DNA of 64,000 nucleotides, taken from assembly GCA_964370755.1 (NCBI GenBank), contig CAYJKL010000003.1:11066-75065 (forward strand), written 5' to 3'. The position numbers were made by a program, and so were the translations under genes. Source of the DNA: CAKOSP01 sp964370755. Lineage in GTDB: Bacteria; Bacillota_I; Bacilli_A; RF39; UBA660. Shown piece by piece: positions 15,683 through 24,049 of the stretch; the first letter of the stretch is position 1; every line of letters begins with the position of its first letter. The notes below the pieces were generated by a model, which was given only the letters and a program-made list of their open reading frames with translations, searched no databases and was not told the DNA's origin.

Positions 15683-16921
15683 ATGCAAAAAAATGCAAAA
15701 CAAAAAAGAAATGTAAGAAATTTAGCGGCAGTAACAACATTAACTGCGATTATCTTAATTGTTTCAACTTATGCATGGTTTATTGGTTTAGACGAAGTAA
15801 GAGTTGAAAACTTTACCGTTACTATAGCGGCTACTGATAGTTTAGAATTATCACTTGATGGTGCTAATTGGACAGATGAAATAGATATCGACCCATTAAC
15901 TATCGAAAGTATTTACACAGGAAATACAAATTCATGGACAGGCACTGATAAAGACGGAAACGTTGTAGGATTAATCCCAATGTCATCTGTTGGAGAAATG
16001 GATGCTACTGCATCAAGAATGATGATGTATGAAAAAGCAAGTTTAACTACTGACCAATATGGTATTAGATTAATGGCAAGTAGAGTTGAAAATACAGGAG
16101 CTGATGAAGTTGCTGGATATATTGCTTTTGATTTATTTATTAAAAACTATACAGGAGCACAATACATACCAACTGTAAACACTGCTGATGAAGAAGCAAT
16201 CTATTTATTAGATAATTCTACTGTAGATGTAAGTTTAACTGGTGCTGCTGATGCTACTGAAGAAGCATTAAGAGAAGCTTCAGGTATTGAAAACTCAGTT
16301 CGTGTTGCTTTTGCACAAATCGGAAGAGTTGAAGGTACTACTACTGATGTAGATGCTATTACTGGTATTACATGTACTGATGATGCTGCATCTGCTGTAA
16401 CTGGTATTTGTAGAACTGCTACAATCTGGGAACCAAATGATACTGCTCATGCAAAAGGTGCTGTAGATTATTATAATCTTAACTGTTCACTTAGAGGAGA
16501 TGCTGCTAACGTAACAACTGCTAATGGTAATGGTTGTGAAACTGTAGCTGATGGTGAATTTGTTCCAACATACGCTGTAAATACTTACTTTGGTTCTGAT
16601 GCTGATGTAAATATTTATGACGGTGGATACAATGGTTTAGAAGTAATTAATGTACCTGCTGCTGACGCTGATGGAACAGCTTATCCAAATGCTGGTATTG
16701 CAACATTAGCTGCTGTAGATACATTTACTGATACAGAAAAATTATTAACTGATGGAGATAGACCAGAATTAATGACTCTTGCTCCAAACAGTATTACAAA
16801 AGTAAGAGTATATGTTTATTTAGAAGGTCAAGATATAGATAACTACGACTGGGCAATCGATGGAAAACAAATCGCTGTTGAATTCGGATTCAGTAAACAA
16901 ATCTATAGAACTGCACCATAA
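15683..16921 (+). CDS. Major SipW-class fibre-like subunit, paralogue A
   Basis: 412 residues. A basic N terminus (RNVRN) and hydrophobic core end at STYAWFIGL, the SipW-cognate signal form. The mature domain shares with the next two genes GLIPMSSVGEMD, YIAFDLFIKN, GIENSVRVAFAQIGR, ICRTATIWEPND, LAPNSITKV and VYVYLEGQDIDN. Four or more Cys (TCTD, ICRT, NCSL, NGCET) could form disulphides. Heavy use of GCT, GAA and TTA codons suggests high expression. Ribosome-binding site GGAGGAG. Probably a main structural subunit (inference). Confidence 0.8.
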   Translation: MQKNAKQKRNVRNLAAVTTLTAIILIVSTYAWFIGLDEVRVENFTVTIAATDSLELSLDGANWTDEIDIDPLTIESIYTGNTNSWTGTDKDGNVVGLIPMSSVGEMDATASRMMMYEKASLTTDQYGIRLMASRVENTGADEVAGYIAFDLFIKNYTGAQYIPTVNTADEEAIYLLDNSTVDVSLTGAADATEEALREASGIENSVRVAFAQIGRVEGTTTDVDAITGITCTDDAASAVTGICRTATIWEPNDTAHAKGAVDYYNLNCSLRGDAANVTTANGNGCETVADGEFVPTYAVNTYFGSDADVNIYDGGYNGLEVINVPAADADGTAYPNAGIATLAAVDTFTDTEKLLTDGDRPELMTLAPNSITKVRVYVYLEGQDIDNYDWAIDGKQIAVEFGFSKQIYRTAP

Positions 16922-16945
16922 TAAAAGAAATAAGGAGAGAATTAT

Positions 16946-18181
16946 ATGAAAAATAACAAAAATAATTCTACTAAAAAAGTAAAAGGAATTTTAGTTTTTG
17001 GTGGATTTAGTGCAATCATATTAATAGTATCAACTTATGCATGGTTTATCGGATTACAAGAAGTTAAAGTTAACGAATTTGAAATAAATATCGCTTCAAC
17101 TGATAACTTACTTGTATCTCTAAACGGAGTTGCATGGGCTGAAAGTATTTCAATTTCTGAGGGATCTTGGGAAGTTGGTACTGATGATGCTAGTAAATCG
17201 TATGCTAATCATACAAACTCATGGGGAAATGGTTTAATGCCTGTTTCATCAGTAGGTAACATTGACCCATTAACTTCTACAATGCAATTATTTGAAAGAG
17301 GAAGTTATACACATACTGATGGAGGATTTAGATTAGTTGCTGACCAACTTGAAAACAACGCTGGTGGACAATTATCTGATGAAGTTGATGGATACGTAGC
17401 ATTCGATTTATTTATCAAAAATGCTGGTGGAGATCAATATTTAAGCGATTATAATGTACCTGATGAAGAAAAATTATATTTATTAACTGATTCAGTTGTT
17501 ACTGTAGCTCCTGCTGGAAATAGTAGTTCTGCTACACCAAGTGAACAAGGTGGATTTGCTGGTAAAGGTATTGAAAACTCAGTTCGTGTAGCTTTCGGGC
17601 AAATCGGACGTATCGATGCTGATTATACTGCTGCTGATGATGCTGCAACTTCTGCTGCTATCGGAGCAATTTCTTGTAATGGTGCTGTAGGAACAGTTCT
17701 TGGAGATGTAACTGGTATTTGTAGACCTGCTACTATTTGGGAACCAAATGAAACTGCTCATGAAGATAACGCTAAAGAATGGTTTGATACATATTGCCAA
17801 AATAGAAATCTTGATGGATCATATACAACTACTGCATGTACAACATTTGATGATGGAGATGAACTTGCTACTTACGCTGTAAATAGTGAAATCACTTCTG
17901 CTGATGCATTTGATATTTATGATGGACACAACACTGCTACTCCAATTTCAAAAGTAACAGACGTTGATACATTCACTGATGGTGAGAAAAATGTTGCTGG
18001 TCTAGCTCGTCCTGAGTTTATGACATTAGCTCCAAACAGTATCACTAAAGTAAGAATTTACGTTTACCTTGAAGGAAATGATTTAGATAATATGGATCTA
18101 GCTGCTGCTGGTAACCAAATTCAAGTTAATTTCGGATTTAGTAAACAACAACTTACTCAAGCTGACTTTTTAACACCATAA
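16946..18181 (+). CDS. Major SipW-class fibre-like subunit, paralogue B
   Basis: 411 residues, clearly paralogous to the preceding protein along its whole length. The signal ends STYAWFIGLQEV. Shared blocks are GLMPVSSVGNID, YVAFDLFIKN, GIENSVRVAFGQIGR, ICRPATIWEPNE, TLAPNSITKVRIYVYLEG and FGFSKQ. Middle insert lengths differ, as expected for surface loops. Ribosome-binding site AAGGAGAG. A hairpin without a strong T tail follows, so it probably shares a message with the next gene at a different level. Confidence 0.8.
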   Translation: MKNNKNNSTKKVKGILVFGGFSAIILIVSTYAWFIGLQEVKVNEFEINIASTDNLLVSLNGVAWAESISISEGSWEVGTDDASKSYANHTNSWGNGLMPVSSVGNIDPLTSTMQLFERGSYTHTDGGFRLVADQLENNAGGQLSDEVDGYVAFDLFIKNAGGDQYLSDYNVPDEEKLYLLTDSVVTVAPAGNSSSATPSEQGGFAGKGIENSVRVAFGQIGRIDADYTAADDAATSAAIGAISCNGAVGTVLGDVTGICRPATIWEPNETAHEDNAKEWFDTYCQNRNLDGSYTTTACTTFDDGDELATYAVNSEITSADAFDIYDGHNTATPISKVTDVDTFTDGEKNVAGLARPEFMTLAPNSITKVRIYVYLEGNDLDNMDLAAAGNQIQVNFGFSKQQLTQADFLTP

Positions 18182-18202
18182 TAGATTTTAAATATTAGGA
18201 TA

Positions 18203-18229
18203 AAAGGGGTAACCTAATGGTTACCCTTT
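18203..18229 (+). other. Strong hairpin between fibre-subunit genes
   Basis: AAAGGGGTAACC pairs with GGTTACCCTTT across a TAAT loop, but only a short T run follows. It is more likely a partial terminator or an RNA-stabilising 3' hairpin for the two upstream subunits. Confidence 0.6.
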
Positions 18230-18255
18230 AATCTTAATTTATATAAGAGGTATAC

Positions 18256-19326
18256 ATGAAAAATAAATCAAAAGTTACAACTAAAAATAATGTCAAGAAA
18301 AAATCAGACATAAACAGGAAAAGAGTTAATTTTAATTTACTATTAATTTTTGCTTTTTGTGTCGGATTAATTTTTATTGTGGTTACATATGCATGGTTTT
18401 CATCATCGCTTAACGCATCAGTAAACTTTGTAAAACTTACAGTAAACCGAGAAACTGGTTTATATGCATCACTTGATGGTCACGAGTATACAAATGAGTT
18501 TACGATTAATGAATCAGCTATTACAGCAGAGTTAGATGAAAGTTATCCAGGGCACACGAATGTATGGCCAGTAAGTGATTTAATACCAATATCAAGTAAC
18601 GGTATTTCATCGCCAAATAACAGTTATTTTGACTTTTATATGAGTACTCAGCTTGAATACCAAAGTTTAACTGAATACAGAAGATTCCTTGATGTATCTA
18701 GATATAATCAAGAAACAAATAAGAAAAAATATTATTTAGCATTTGATTTATACTTAAAAAATATTAGTAACTCTCCAAAGCCAGATAATTTATATTTATA
18801 TGAAGGAACTGACTTTTACTTAGCAGGAGATAATAACGAAGAAGTAATAGGTTTATTTAACTCATTGAGAGTAGGAATTGTAAGAATTGGTCATACATCA
18901 GATAAGAACGCAACAGCAGAACAGGTTCAAGCTATGGGATGTGAAGGTGGTTGTACATCATATATCTATGAACCTAATAATACAGTTCATACAGATTACT
19001 CAATTGAAAAATTAGCGGATATGAATATAAATATTGAGAATAATACTTATGTGCCTACATATGCAATTATAGCAGAAGGCGATAGACTTAATCATGACTC
19101 AGGTCATGGAAATACACCTCTTGATACAGAGCATTTTGCACAGCAAATTACATATTCAGATTTAACACAAAGTTTGTTTGAAATTCCTCATGGAATTACT
19201 AAAATAAGAGTATATATTTGGCTAGAAGGTCAAGATTTAGATAGTATAGAAACATATACTAAAGAAGGTGGAGTAATTAATGCAAGCTTAAATTTCTATA
19301 AAGATTTAGCAGGGTATGATTTATAA
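18256..19326 (+). CDS. SipW-class fibre-like subunit, paralogue C
   Basis: 356 residues. A long basic N terminus (about 28 residues) precedes the hydrophobic core, which ends VVTYAWFSSSLN. It shares with paralogues A and B: DLIPISSNG, YLAFDLYLKN, FNSLRVGIVRIG, SYIYEPNNTVH, PTYAI, ITKIRVYIWLEGQDLDS. It is shorter and its codon use is ordinary rather than high-expression, so it may be a minor or tip subunit. Ribosome-binding site AAGAGG before ATG 18256. Confidence 0.78.
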   Translation: MKNKSKVTTKNNVKKKSDINRKRVNFNLLLIFAFCVGLIFIVVTYAWFSSSLNASVNFVKLTVNRETGLYASLDGHEYTNEFTINESAITAELDESYPGHTNVWPVSDLIPISSNGISSPNNSYFDFYMSTQLEYQSLTEYRRFLDVSRYNQETNKKKYYLAFDLYLKNISNSPKPDNLYLYEGTDFYLAGDNNEEVIGLFNSLRVGIVRIGHTSDKNATAEQVQAMGCEGGCTSYIYEPNNTVHTDYSIEKLADMNINIENNTYVPTYAIIAEGDRLNHDSGHGNTPLDTEHFAQQITYSDLTQSLFEIPHGITKIRVYIWLEGQDLDSIETYTKEGGVINASLNFYKDLAGYDL

Positions 19327-19345
19327 ATAAAAAGGGAGAATAAAA

Positions 19346-19495
19346 ATGGATAAAAAGGAGAAAACAACTGATTTTGACTTGTCACTTTTATCTTATGAAG
19401 AGTTAATCGAACTACACAGTAAGATTGATGGATTTATAAAATTTGTTGGTGATCAAAAAAATAAGTATAGTGTGAGAGGTGAAGATAATGAGTAA
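19346..19495 (+). CDS. 49-residue cytosolic protein of the fibre operon
   Basis: A short ORF with ribosome-binding site AAGGGAG upstream of ATG 19346 and stop TAA 19493-19495. The acidic and basic sequence has LSYEELIELHSKIDGF in the middle, likely a single helix or hairpin. No signal peptide. It sits 19 bases after paralogue C and overlaps the next start (19488) by eight bases, so translational coupling is likely. Small helical adaptors like this often partner the protein encoded next to them, but no function is known. Confidence 0.65.
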   Translation: MDKKEKTTDFDLSLLSYEELIELHSKIDGFIKFVGDQKNKYSVRGEDNE

Positions 19496-21113
19496 TTTTT
19501 TGGAATATATCAAAGAAGATATTGAACTTAAAACTAGTACTCTTTCTTCAATGCCTGATAAAACAAAAACAAATATAAACAATTTGACTAATAAATTAGA
19601 TTTATATGAAAACAGATATAAAGATTATAAAGTAAGTGTAAAAAAATATATTGAAGTAAAAGCAGGTTCAATAGATATAAAAGATCCTGGAGCTTCTGAA
19701 AATAAAATGAAAGTAGAAAAACTACTTGCAGAACTAAAAAACTTGCAAGAACTAAATACACTTCTTAATCCAATGAATACATATTTTGAAAAAATAGGTT
19801 TTGATGCTCTTTTTTATGATTTATCAAGATCAAGTGAATATGATTTTACAAAATTAAATAATATAATTAAAAGTATTTTAGATAAATTCAGTTTAATTAA
19901 AGTAGTACTTACTAAAGAAAATTTCTGCATAAATAGTTATGTAAATGAATATATGACAGCGTATTTAGAAGCAGTAGCAATTAGTAATGGAAATTATACA
20001 TCACTTGAGCCTATATTTGAAAAAATATACTGGGTTAACCCTAATTTAGTAAATCATATTGAACTACAATTCAGAAGATTAATTAGAAAACATAGAGATA
20101 AATTTGAAAGTTATTCGGATAAAATAAGGGATGAAGCAGTAGAAAAAACTGGTGCTAATAGCTACGAAGATTATCTAAAAAAACTTAAGAATATCCAATT
20201 TGAAATGATAAATTTAAGTACTGATAGTATAACTGAGATTATTAAGTTTTCTAAAGATGGTGTAATAAATATTAGAGATTATATGCCAGATAGTAATCTT
20301 TGTAAAACAGTAAATTCATCACTTATAATAACACCTGGAGCGGTGCCAAATGAGAAAATTTCTGGAGAACTTAAAAAGTTGAAAAATATAGTTTTAGAAT
20401 TTAAAGGATATAATGAATTTACACCATTTATAGAACTTGCTAAAACAAAGTTTAAAAATTATAAAAATGATAGACAAATAAATGATATTGGAGATGAAAT
20501 AGAAGACCTAGAAGATAAGTTAAGAGATATCTCTGATGCTATCTTCGGTGGAAAAGAAGAGAGTTCTTCTAAATTTAAATTATCAAAATTATTTTCTGAT
20601 AAAAGTGAACCTAAAAAATCACTTAAAGAACTTGAAGCAGATTCTATAAAAATATGTGATAGAGTGTTAGAACTTTATAAACTTATAGATGAAATTAAGT
20701 TTAATAATAAACTTAAAGAAACATTAAGTGAATATTCTAGTTTAGATGAATTTTTAAATGTATATAGTAGTTATAATTATTATAAATACCAAATACTTAA
20801 AGAAGCCTTTAAAATAGACAAATATGAAGTATTAATGGACACAGCAAAAAGATTTGATGAATTCTGTACTAATCCAAATAATGTAGTAATTACATCAATT
20901 CCAGTATTTAATGACTATGATATAGCAAAACTTATTGTTAATAAATATAGACTTAATAACATTAATTTAACTGAAGAAAGTTTAAAAACAAATGGTCTTG
21001 ATACACTTTCTAAATATATTGATATTTATTTAAGACTTGAGCATATTAAAGCTTGTAATTTAACGGCTGAAAAAATATGGTTTATAGTAGAAGCTAGTAA
21101 ATTAAATAATTAA
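19488..21113 (+). CDS. Large helical cytosolic protein of the fibre operon, function unknown
   Basis: 541 residues, no signal peptide or membrane helix, rich in Lys, Glu, Asn and Leu. Predicted to be mostly helical, with coiled-coil-like stretches near residues 20-110 and around 345-365 (GDEIEDLEDKLRDIS), followed by a Ser/Lys-rich linker (about 370-395). I do not recognise the family. ATG 19488 is chosen because AGAGGTG at 19475-19481 is its ribosome-binding site. It ends the operon at a strong terminator. It may be an assembly or chaperone component on the cytosolic side. Confidence 0.7.
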   Translation: MSNFLEYIKEDIELKTSTLSSMPDKTKTNINNLTNKLDLYENRYKDYKVSVKKYIEVKAGSIDIKDPGASENKMKVEKLLAELKNLQELNTLLNPMNTYFEKIGFDALFYDLSRSSEYDFTKLNNIIKSILDKFSLIKVVLTKENFCINSYVNEYMTAYLEAVAISNGNYTSLEPIFEKIYWVNPNLVNHIELQFRRLIRKHRDKFESYSDKIRDEAVEKTGANSYEDYLKKLKNIQFEMINLSTDSITEIIKFSKDGVINIRDYMPDSNLCKTVNSSLIITPGAVPNEKISGELKKLKNIVLEFKGYNEFTPFIELAKTKFKNYKNDRQINDIGDEIEDLEDKLRDISDAIFGGKEESSSKFKLSKLFSDKSEPKKSLKELEADSIKICDRVLELYKLIDEIKFNNKLKETLSEYSSLDEFLNVYSSYNYYKYQILKEAFKIDKYEVLMDTAKRFDEFCTNPNNVVITSIPVFNDYDIAKLIVNKYRLNNINLTEESLKTNGLDTLSKYIDIYLRLEHIKACNLTAEKIWFIVEASKLNN

Positions 21114-21139
21114 AGAGAAAAATTTTTCTCTTTTTTTTG
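21112..21139 (+). terminator. Terminator of the fibre operon
   Basis: AGAGAAAAATTTTTCTCT is a perfect palindrome followed by eight T. Confidence 0.85.
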
Positions 21140-21145
21140 TATTGT

Positions 21146-21154
21146 TTTGTCGAA
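21146..21154 (-). promoter_or_regulatory. Spo0A box upstream of spoIIAA
   Basis: TTTGTCGAA on the plus strand, an exact Spo0A-box core, 54 bases before the spoIIAA start. In Bacillus the spoIIA operon is a direct Spo0A target. Confidence 0.7.
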
Positions 21155-21207
21155 GTTGTATATTTTTTTTATAAGTTATTCTATACTTATATGGAAGGTG
21201 AGATAAA

Positions 21208-21540
21208 TTGCTTAGAATGGACCTTGAGTATGAAAGTGGCATTTTATTTGTAAGATTGAAAGGAAAACTAGATAGCAAAAGTTCATATAAGATTAGTAAC
21301 TACTTAATACCAACTTTACTTAAACATAAAGTTATGTATGTAGTATGTAATTTAAATGAACTGCAGTTATTAGATGAATCTGGTTTTAACTCTCTTCTTA
21401 ATACAAAATGGGCTATGAAAATTAATAAAGGAAAGTTTTATTTATGTGATGTGCCAAAGGATTTAGTGTGCGCAGCTAAAAGACTTAAAAGTAAAGTGTT
21501 AGAAGATGAGTTAAGCGCAAGAAGATTCATTAAAGTTTAA
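21208..21540 (+). CDS. spoIIAA: Anti-sigma-F factor antagonist (STAS domain)
   Basis: 110-residue STAS protein. The phosphorylatable Ser is kept in LLDESGF, where SpoIIAA has DSSG. SpoIIAA frees sigma-F by binding the anti-sigma factor SpoIIAB. A TTG at 21208 fits the ribosome-binding site GGAAGGTGA (21193-21201); the ATG at 21217 would be too far. The sigma gene follows after six bases. No spoIIAB lies between them, which is unusual because spoIIAA-spoIIAB-sigF is the standard order. Confidence 0.82.
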   Translation: MLRMDLEYESGILFVRLKGKLDSKSSYKISNYLIPTLLKHKVMYVVCNLNELQLLDESGFNSLLNTKWAMKINKGKFYLCDVPKDLVCAAKRLKSKVLEDELSARRFIKV

Positions 21541-21546
21541 AAGAAA

Positions 21547-22203
21547 ATGAAAAATGAAGATGAAATAAATAAACTTGTGAATGAAAACATAAAAATGATT
21601 TATAAAATTAGTTATATGTTTCACGGCTGTGAAAAAGATGATTTGATTCAAGCTGGAAAACTCGGTATTTTAAAAGCATACCAAAATTATGATGAAACAA
21701 AAGGAGCAAAATTTAGTACATTTGCTCATATATCTATTTTTGGTGAGATGTACACACTTGCAGTAAAGAAAAATTTAAAAGTTAGTAAAGACACACTGAG
21801 ACTCTATAAACATATTGAAAAAACTAGATATGAAGAGGCTCAAAATTTAGGATATATTCCAAGTAATTTCGAACTTTCAAAAATATTAAATATGAGTATT
21901 GAAACAATAGACTTTGCATGTAACTGTGCAAGTGTTATGTTGTCATTTGATAATGAAAATGATAGCGAGCGTAGTTTATACGAAACTGTTCCATCAAATG
22001 ATACTATGGCCATAGATGATAAAATTCTTTTAGAAGACGGTTTTGATCATTTAACGCGTGATGAGAAAACTATTTTAAAGGAAAGATATTATAATGATGA
22101 GACACAGTCAAATATTGCTAGAAAACTAAAAATGACACAAGTAATGGTTTCAAGACTCGAAAAAAAAGGACTTAGTAAAATGAGAGATTATATCGCTTCT
22201 TAG
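21547..22203 (+). CDS. sigF: Sporulation sigma factor, sigma-F/G type
   Basis: 218 residues. Region 2 has DDLIQAGKLGILKAYQNYDE and KFSTFA, and region 4 has ETQSNIARKLKMTQVMVSRL, which closely follows the SigF sequence QTQSEVAERLGISQVQVSRL. Region 3 is present but short. With spoIIAA before it and spoVA genes after it, sigma-F is the better name, although sigma-G cannot be excluded. The ATG at 21547 follows the spoIIAA stop by six bases and lacks a strong ribosome-binding site, so translation may depend on coupling. Confidence 0.85.
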   Translation: MKNEDEINKLVNENIKMIYKISYMFHGCEKDDLIQAGKLGILKAYQNYDETKGAKFSTFAHISIFGEMYTLAVKKNLKVSKDTLRLYKHIEKTRYEEAQNLGYIPSNFELSKILNMSIETIDFACNCASVMLSFDNENDSERSLYETVPSNDTMAIDDKILLEDGFDHLTRDEKTILKERYYNDETQSNIARKLKMTQVMVSRLEKKGLSKMRDYIAS

Positions 22204-22220
22204 GTATAATCTTTTTTTTT
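22184..22220 (+). terminator. Intrinsic terminator between sigF and spoVAC
   Basis: AGATTATA pairs with TATAATCT around the sigF stop codon and is followed by a long T run. It separates early and late parts of the cluster. Confidence 0.75.
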
Positions 22221-22232
22221 TATTTCATAATA
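22204..22232 (+). promoter_or_regulatory. Candidate sigma-G/F-type promoter of spoVA genes
   Basis: GTATA (22204-22208), 17 bases, CATAATA (22226-22232). This matches the sigma-G pattern GHATR-N17/18-CATnHTA. The leader would be very short, so the call is tentative. Confidence 0.35.
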
Positions 22233-22248
22233 AAATTAGGTGATTACT

Positions 22249-22686
22249 TTGAATAAAGAAGAGTACAAAAAATTAGTAGGTGAATTTAAACCGAAAGAAA
22301 AAAGAATAAAAAACTTTTTAACAGCATTTTTAGTAGGTGGAATAATTGGTATATTAGGGGAGTTATTCGTACATTTCCTAATGATTAGTTTTGCCTTATC
22401 AGAAACTATATCACTAACAATACTTGCGATATTAATAGTTTTTCTAGGTTCACTATTTACAGCTCTTGGTTTTTTTGATAACTGGGTTACTAAACTTAAA
22501 TGTGGATTAATAGTACCAACTACAGGATTTGCTCACTCAGTTACATCAAGTGCCCTTGATTATAAAAAAGATGGACTTATTACAGGACTTGGAGCTAATT
22601 TTTTTAAACTAGCAGGATCAGTTATATTATACGGAATTATATCCTCATTTTTCTTAGTACTTCTAAAGGTGATAATATATGGATAG
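22249..22686 (+). CDS. spoVAC: Stage V sporulation protein AC
   Basis: 145-residue membrane protein of the SpoVA channel that moves dipicolinic acid into the forespore. It has several membrane helices and the conserved stretch KCGLIVPTTGFAHSVTSSAL near the middle, then GLGANFFKLAGSVILYG. TTG 22249 is the start: AGGTGA at 22238-22243 is its ribosome-binding site. It overlaps spoVAD by eight bases. SpoVAC is the mechanosensitive-channel component in Bacillus. Confidence 0.93.
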   Translation: MNKEEYKKLVGEFKPKEKRIKNFLTAFLVGGIIGILGELFVHFLMISFALSETISLTILAILIVFLGSLFTALGFFDNWVTKLKCGLIVPTTGFAHSVTSSALDYKKDGLITGLGANFFKLAGSVILYGIISSFFLVLLKVIIYG

Positions 22687-23653
22687 TTTTAAATTTAAAA
22701 ATGTTTACTTACATAATAACTTCACAGTAGTAGGTCCACTTGAAAAAGAAAGTAAATTAAAAACTTATAATATAAGTATGGATAATTACTATTTTGGAGA
22801 AAAAACATTCGAAAAAGCAGAAATAAAAATGCAAAAACTAGTAGTGGATAACTTACTTAGTAAAAATAACATAACATCATATGATATAGATTTTATGATA
22901 GGTGGAGATTTAATCAACCAAATATCAATATCAAACTATATGGCAAGAGATTATAATATGCCATTTTTAGGAGTTTATAGTGCATGCTCAACTTTTACCG
23001 AAAGTCTATTAATAGCAAGTGTGTTTGTAGATAATTACAAACTAAAAAATGTAATAGCACTCACAAGTAGTCATAATTTAACAGCAGAAAGGCAGTATCG
23101 ATACCCAGTAGAGTATGGTTCAACTAGACCACATACAGCAACGTTTACAGCAACAGGTTCAGCAGGTGTCATAGTAAGTAAAAACATAAGTAACATAAAA
23201 GTTGAAAGTGCTACAATAGGAGCAGTAATAGATATGGGGATAGAAGATTTAAACCATATGGGCGCAGCAATGGCACCAGCAGCAGCAAGTACTTTAAACA
23301 AACATTTACAGAGCCTAGAAAGAAATGTAAATTATTATGATTTAGTTCTTACTGGAGACCTTGGCTGCGTTGGATTAAGTATCTTTAAAGAATTTGTAAA
23401 AAAAGAATATGATATAAATATAAAAAAAGTATTAGATGCAGGTTGTGAAATATATTTAGATAGTGATAAAACTTATGCCGGAGGTAGTGGACCTGCATGT
23501 TTACCATTAGTTTTATTTTCAAAAATTTTAGAATCTAAAAAATACAAAAAAATTCTTCTTTTAGCAACAGGTGCTCTTCATTCTCCTAATTTAGTTAATC
23601 AAAAAAATACAATTCCAGCAGTATCACACGCTATAAGCTTGGAGGTGTCATAG
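22679..23653 (+). CDS. spoVAD: Stage V sporulation protein AD
   Basis: 324 residues, thiolase-like fold. Conserved SpoVAD segments are DFMIGGDLINQ, GVYSACSTFTES, SSHNLTAERQYRYP, DMGIEDLNHMGAAMAPAAA, TGDLGCVG, YAGGSGPACLP and LATGALHSP. SpoVAD binds dipicolinic acid during its uptake. Ribosome-binding site AAAGGTGATA with ATG 22679 inside the end of spoVAC. The stop overlaps the spoVAE start. Family length agrees. Confidence 0.95.
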   Translation: MDSFKFKNVYLHNNFTVVGPLEKESKLKTYNISMDNYYFGEKTFEKAEIKMQKLVVDNLLSKNNITSYDIDFMIGGDLINQISISNYMARDYNMPFLGVYSACSTFTESLLIASVFVDNYKLKNVIALTSSHNLTAERQYRYPVEYGSTRPHTATFTATGSAGVIVSKNISNIKVESATIGAVIDMGIEDLNHMGAAMAPAAASTLNKHLQSLERNVNYYDLVLTGDLGCVGLSIFKEFVKKEYDINIKKVLDAGCEIYLDSDKTYAGGSGPACLPLVLFSKILESKKYKKILLLATGALHSPNLVNQKNTIPAVSHAISLEVS

Positions 23654-24003
23654 TGAACTTTATATTTGCCTTTTTATTAGCAGGATTAGTATGCGGTATA
23701 GCACAAATTATTTTAGATAATACAAAGTTAACGGCAGGTCATATAACATCTTTATTTACAGCCCTAGGATCAGTCTTAGCATTCTTTGATATATATCCAT
23801 ACCTTATAGAAAAATGCGGAGCAGGAGCAACTATTTTAATTTCAAACTTTGGAAATGTATTATATCAAGGTGGTATAGATGGATATAAATCACTAGGATT
23901 TCTAGGTATTTTTACAGGACTTTTAGAAAAGGCATCTGGTGTAGTAGTGGCAGCTATAGTATTTGCCTTTATAATGGGAATATTTTTTAAGCCTAAGAGT
24001 TGA
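23653..24003 (+). CDS. spoVAE: Stage V sporulation protein AE (SpoVAEb)
   Basis: 116-residue membrane protein. The sequence FAFLLAGLVCGIAQIILDNT, GHITSLFTALGSVLAFF, GGIDGYKSLGFLGIFTGLLEKA and a C-terminal helix is the SpoVAEb pattern. GTG 23653 shares its G with the spoVAD stop, and GGAGGTG at 23641-23647 is the ribosome-binding site. The stop is TGA. Together with spoVAC and spoVAD this is the minimal conserved SpoVA set. Confidence 0.93.
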   Translation: MNFIFAFLLAGLVCGIAQIILDNTKLTAGHITSLFTALGSVLAFFDIYPYLIEKCGAGATILISNFGNVLYQGGIDGYKSLGFLGIFTGLLEKASGVVVAAIVFAFIMGIFFKPKS

Positions 24004-24049
24004 TAATAACTAAAATTTATGATATCATTATCATAGGATGGTGCTAATT

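Noticed and set aside
21141..21187. Sigma-A promoter before spoIIAA
   Set aside because: TATACT at 21182 is plausible, but no -35 at proper spacing is found, so only the Spo0A box is reported.
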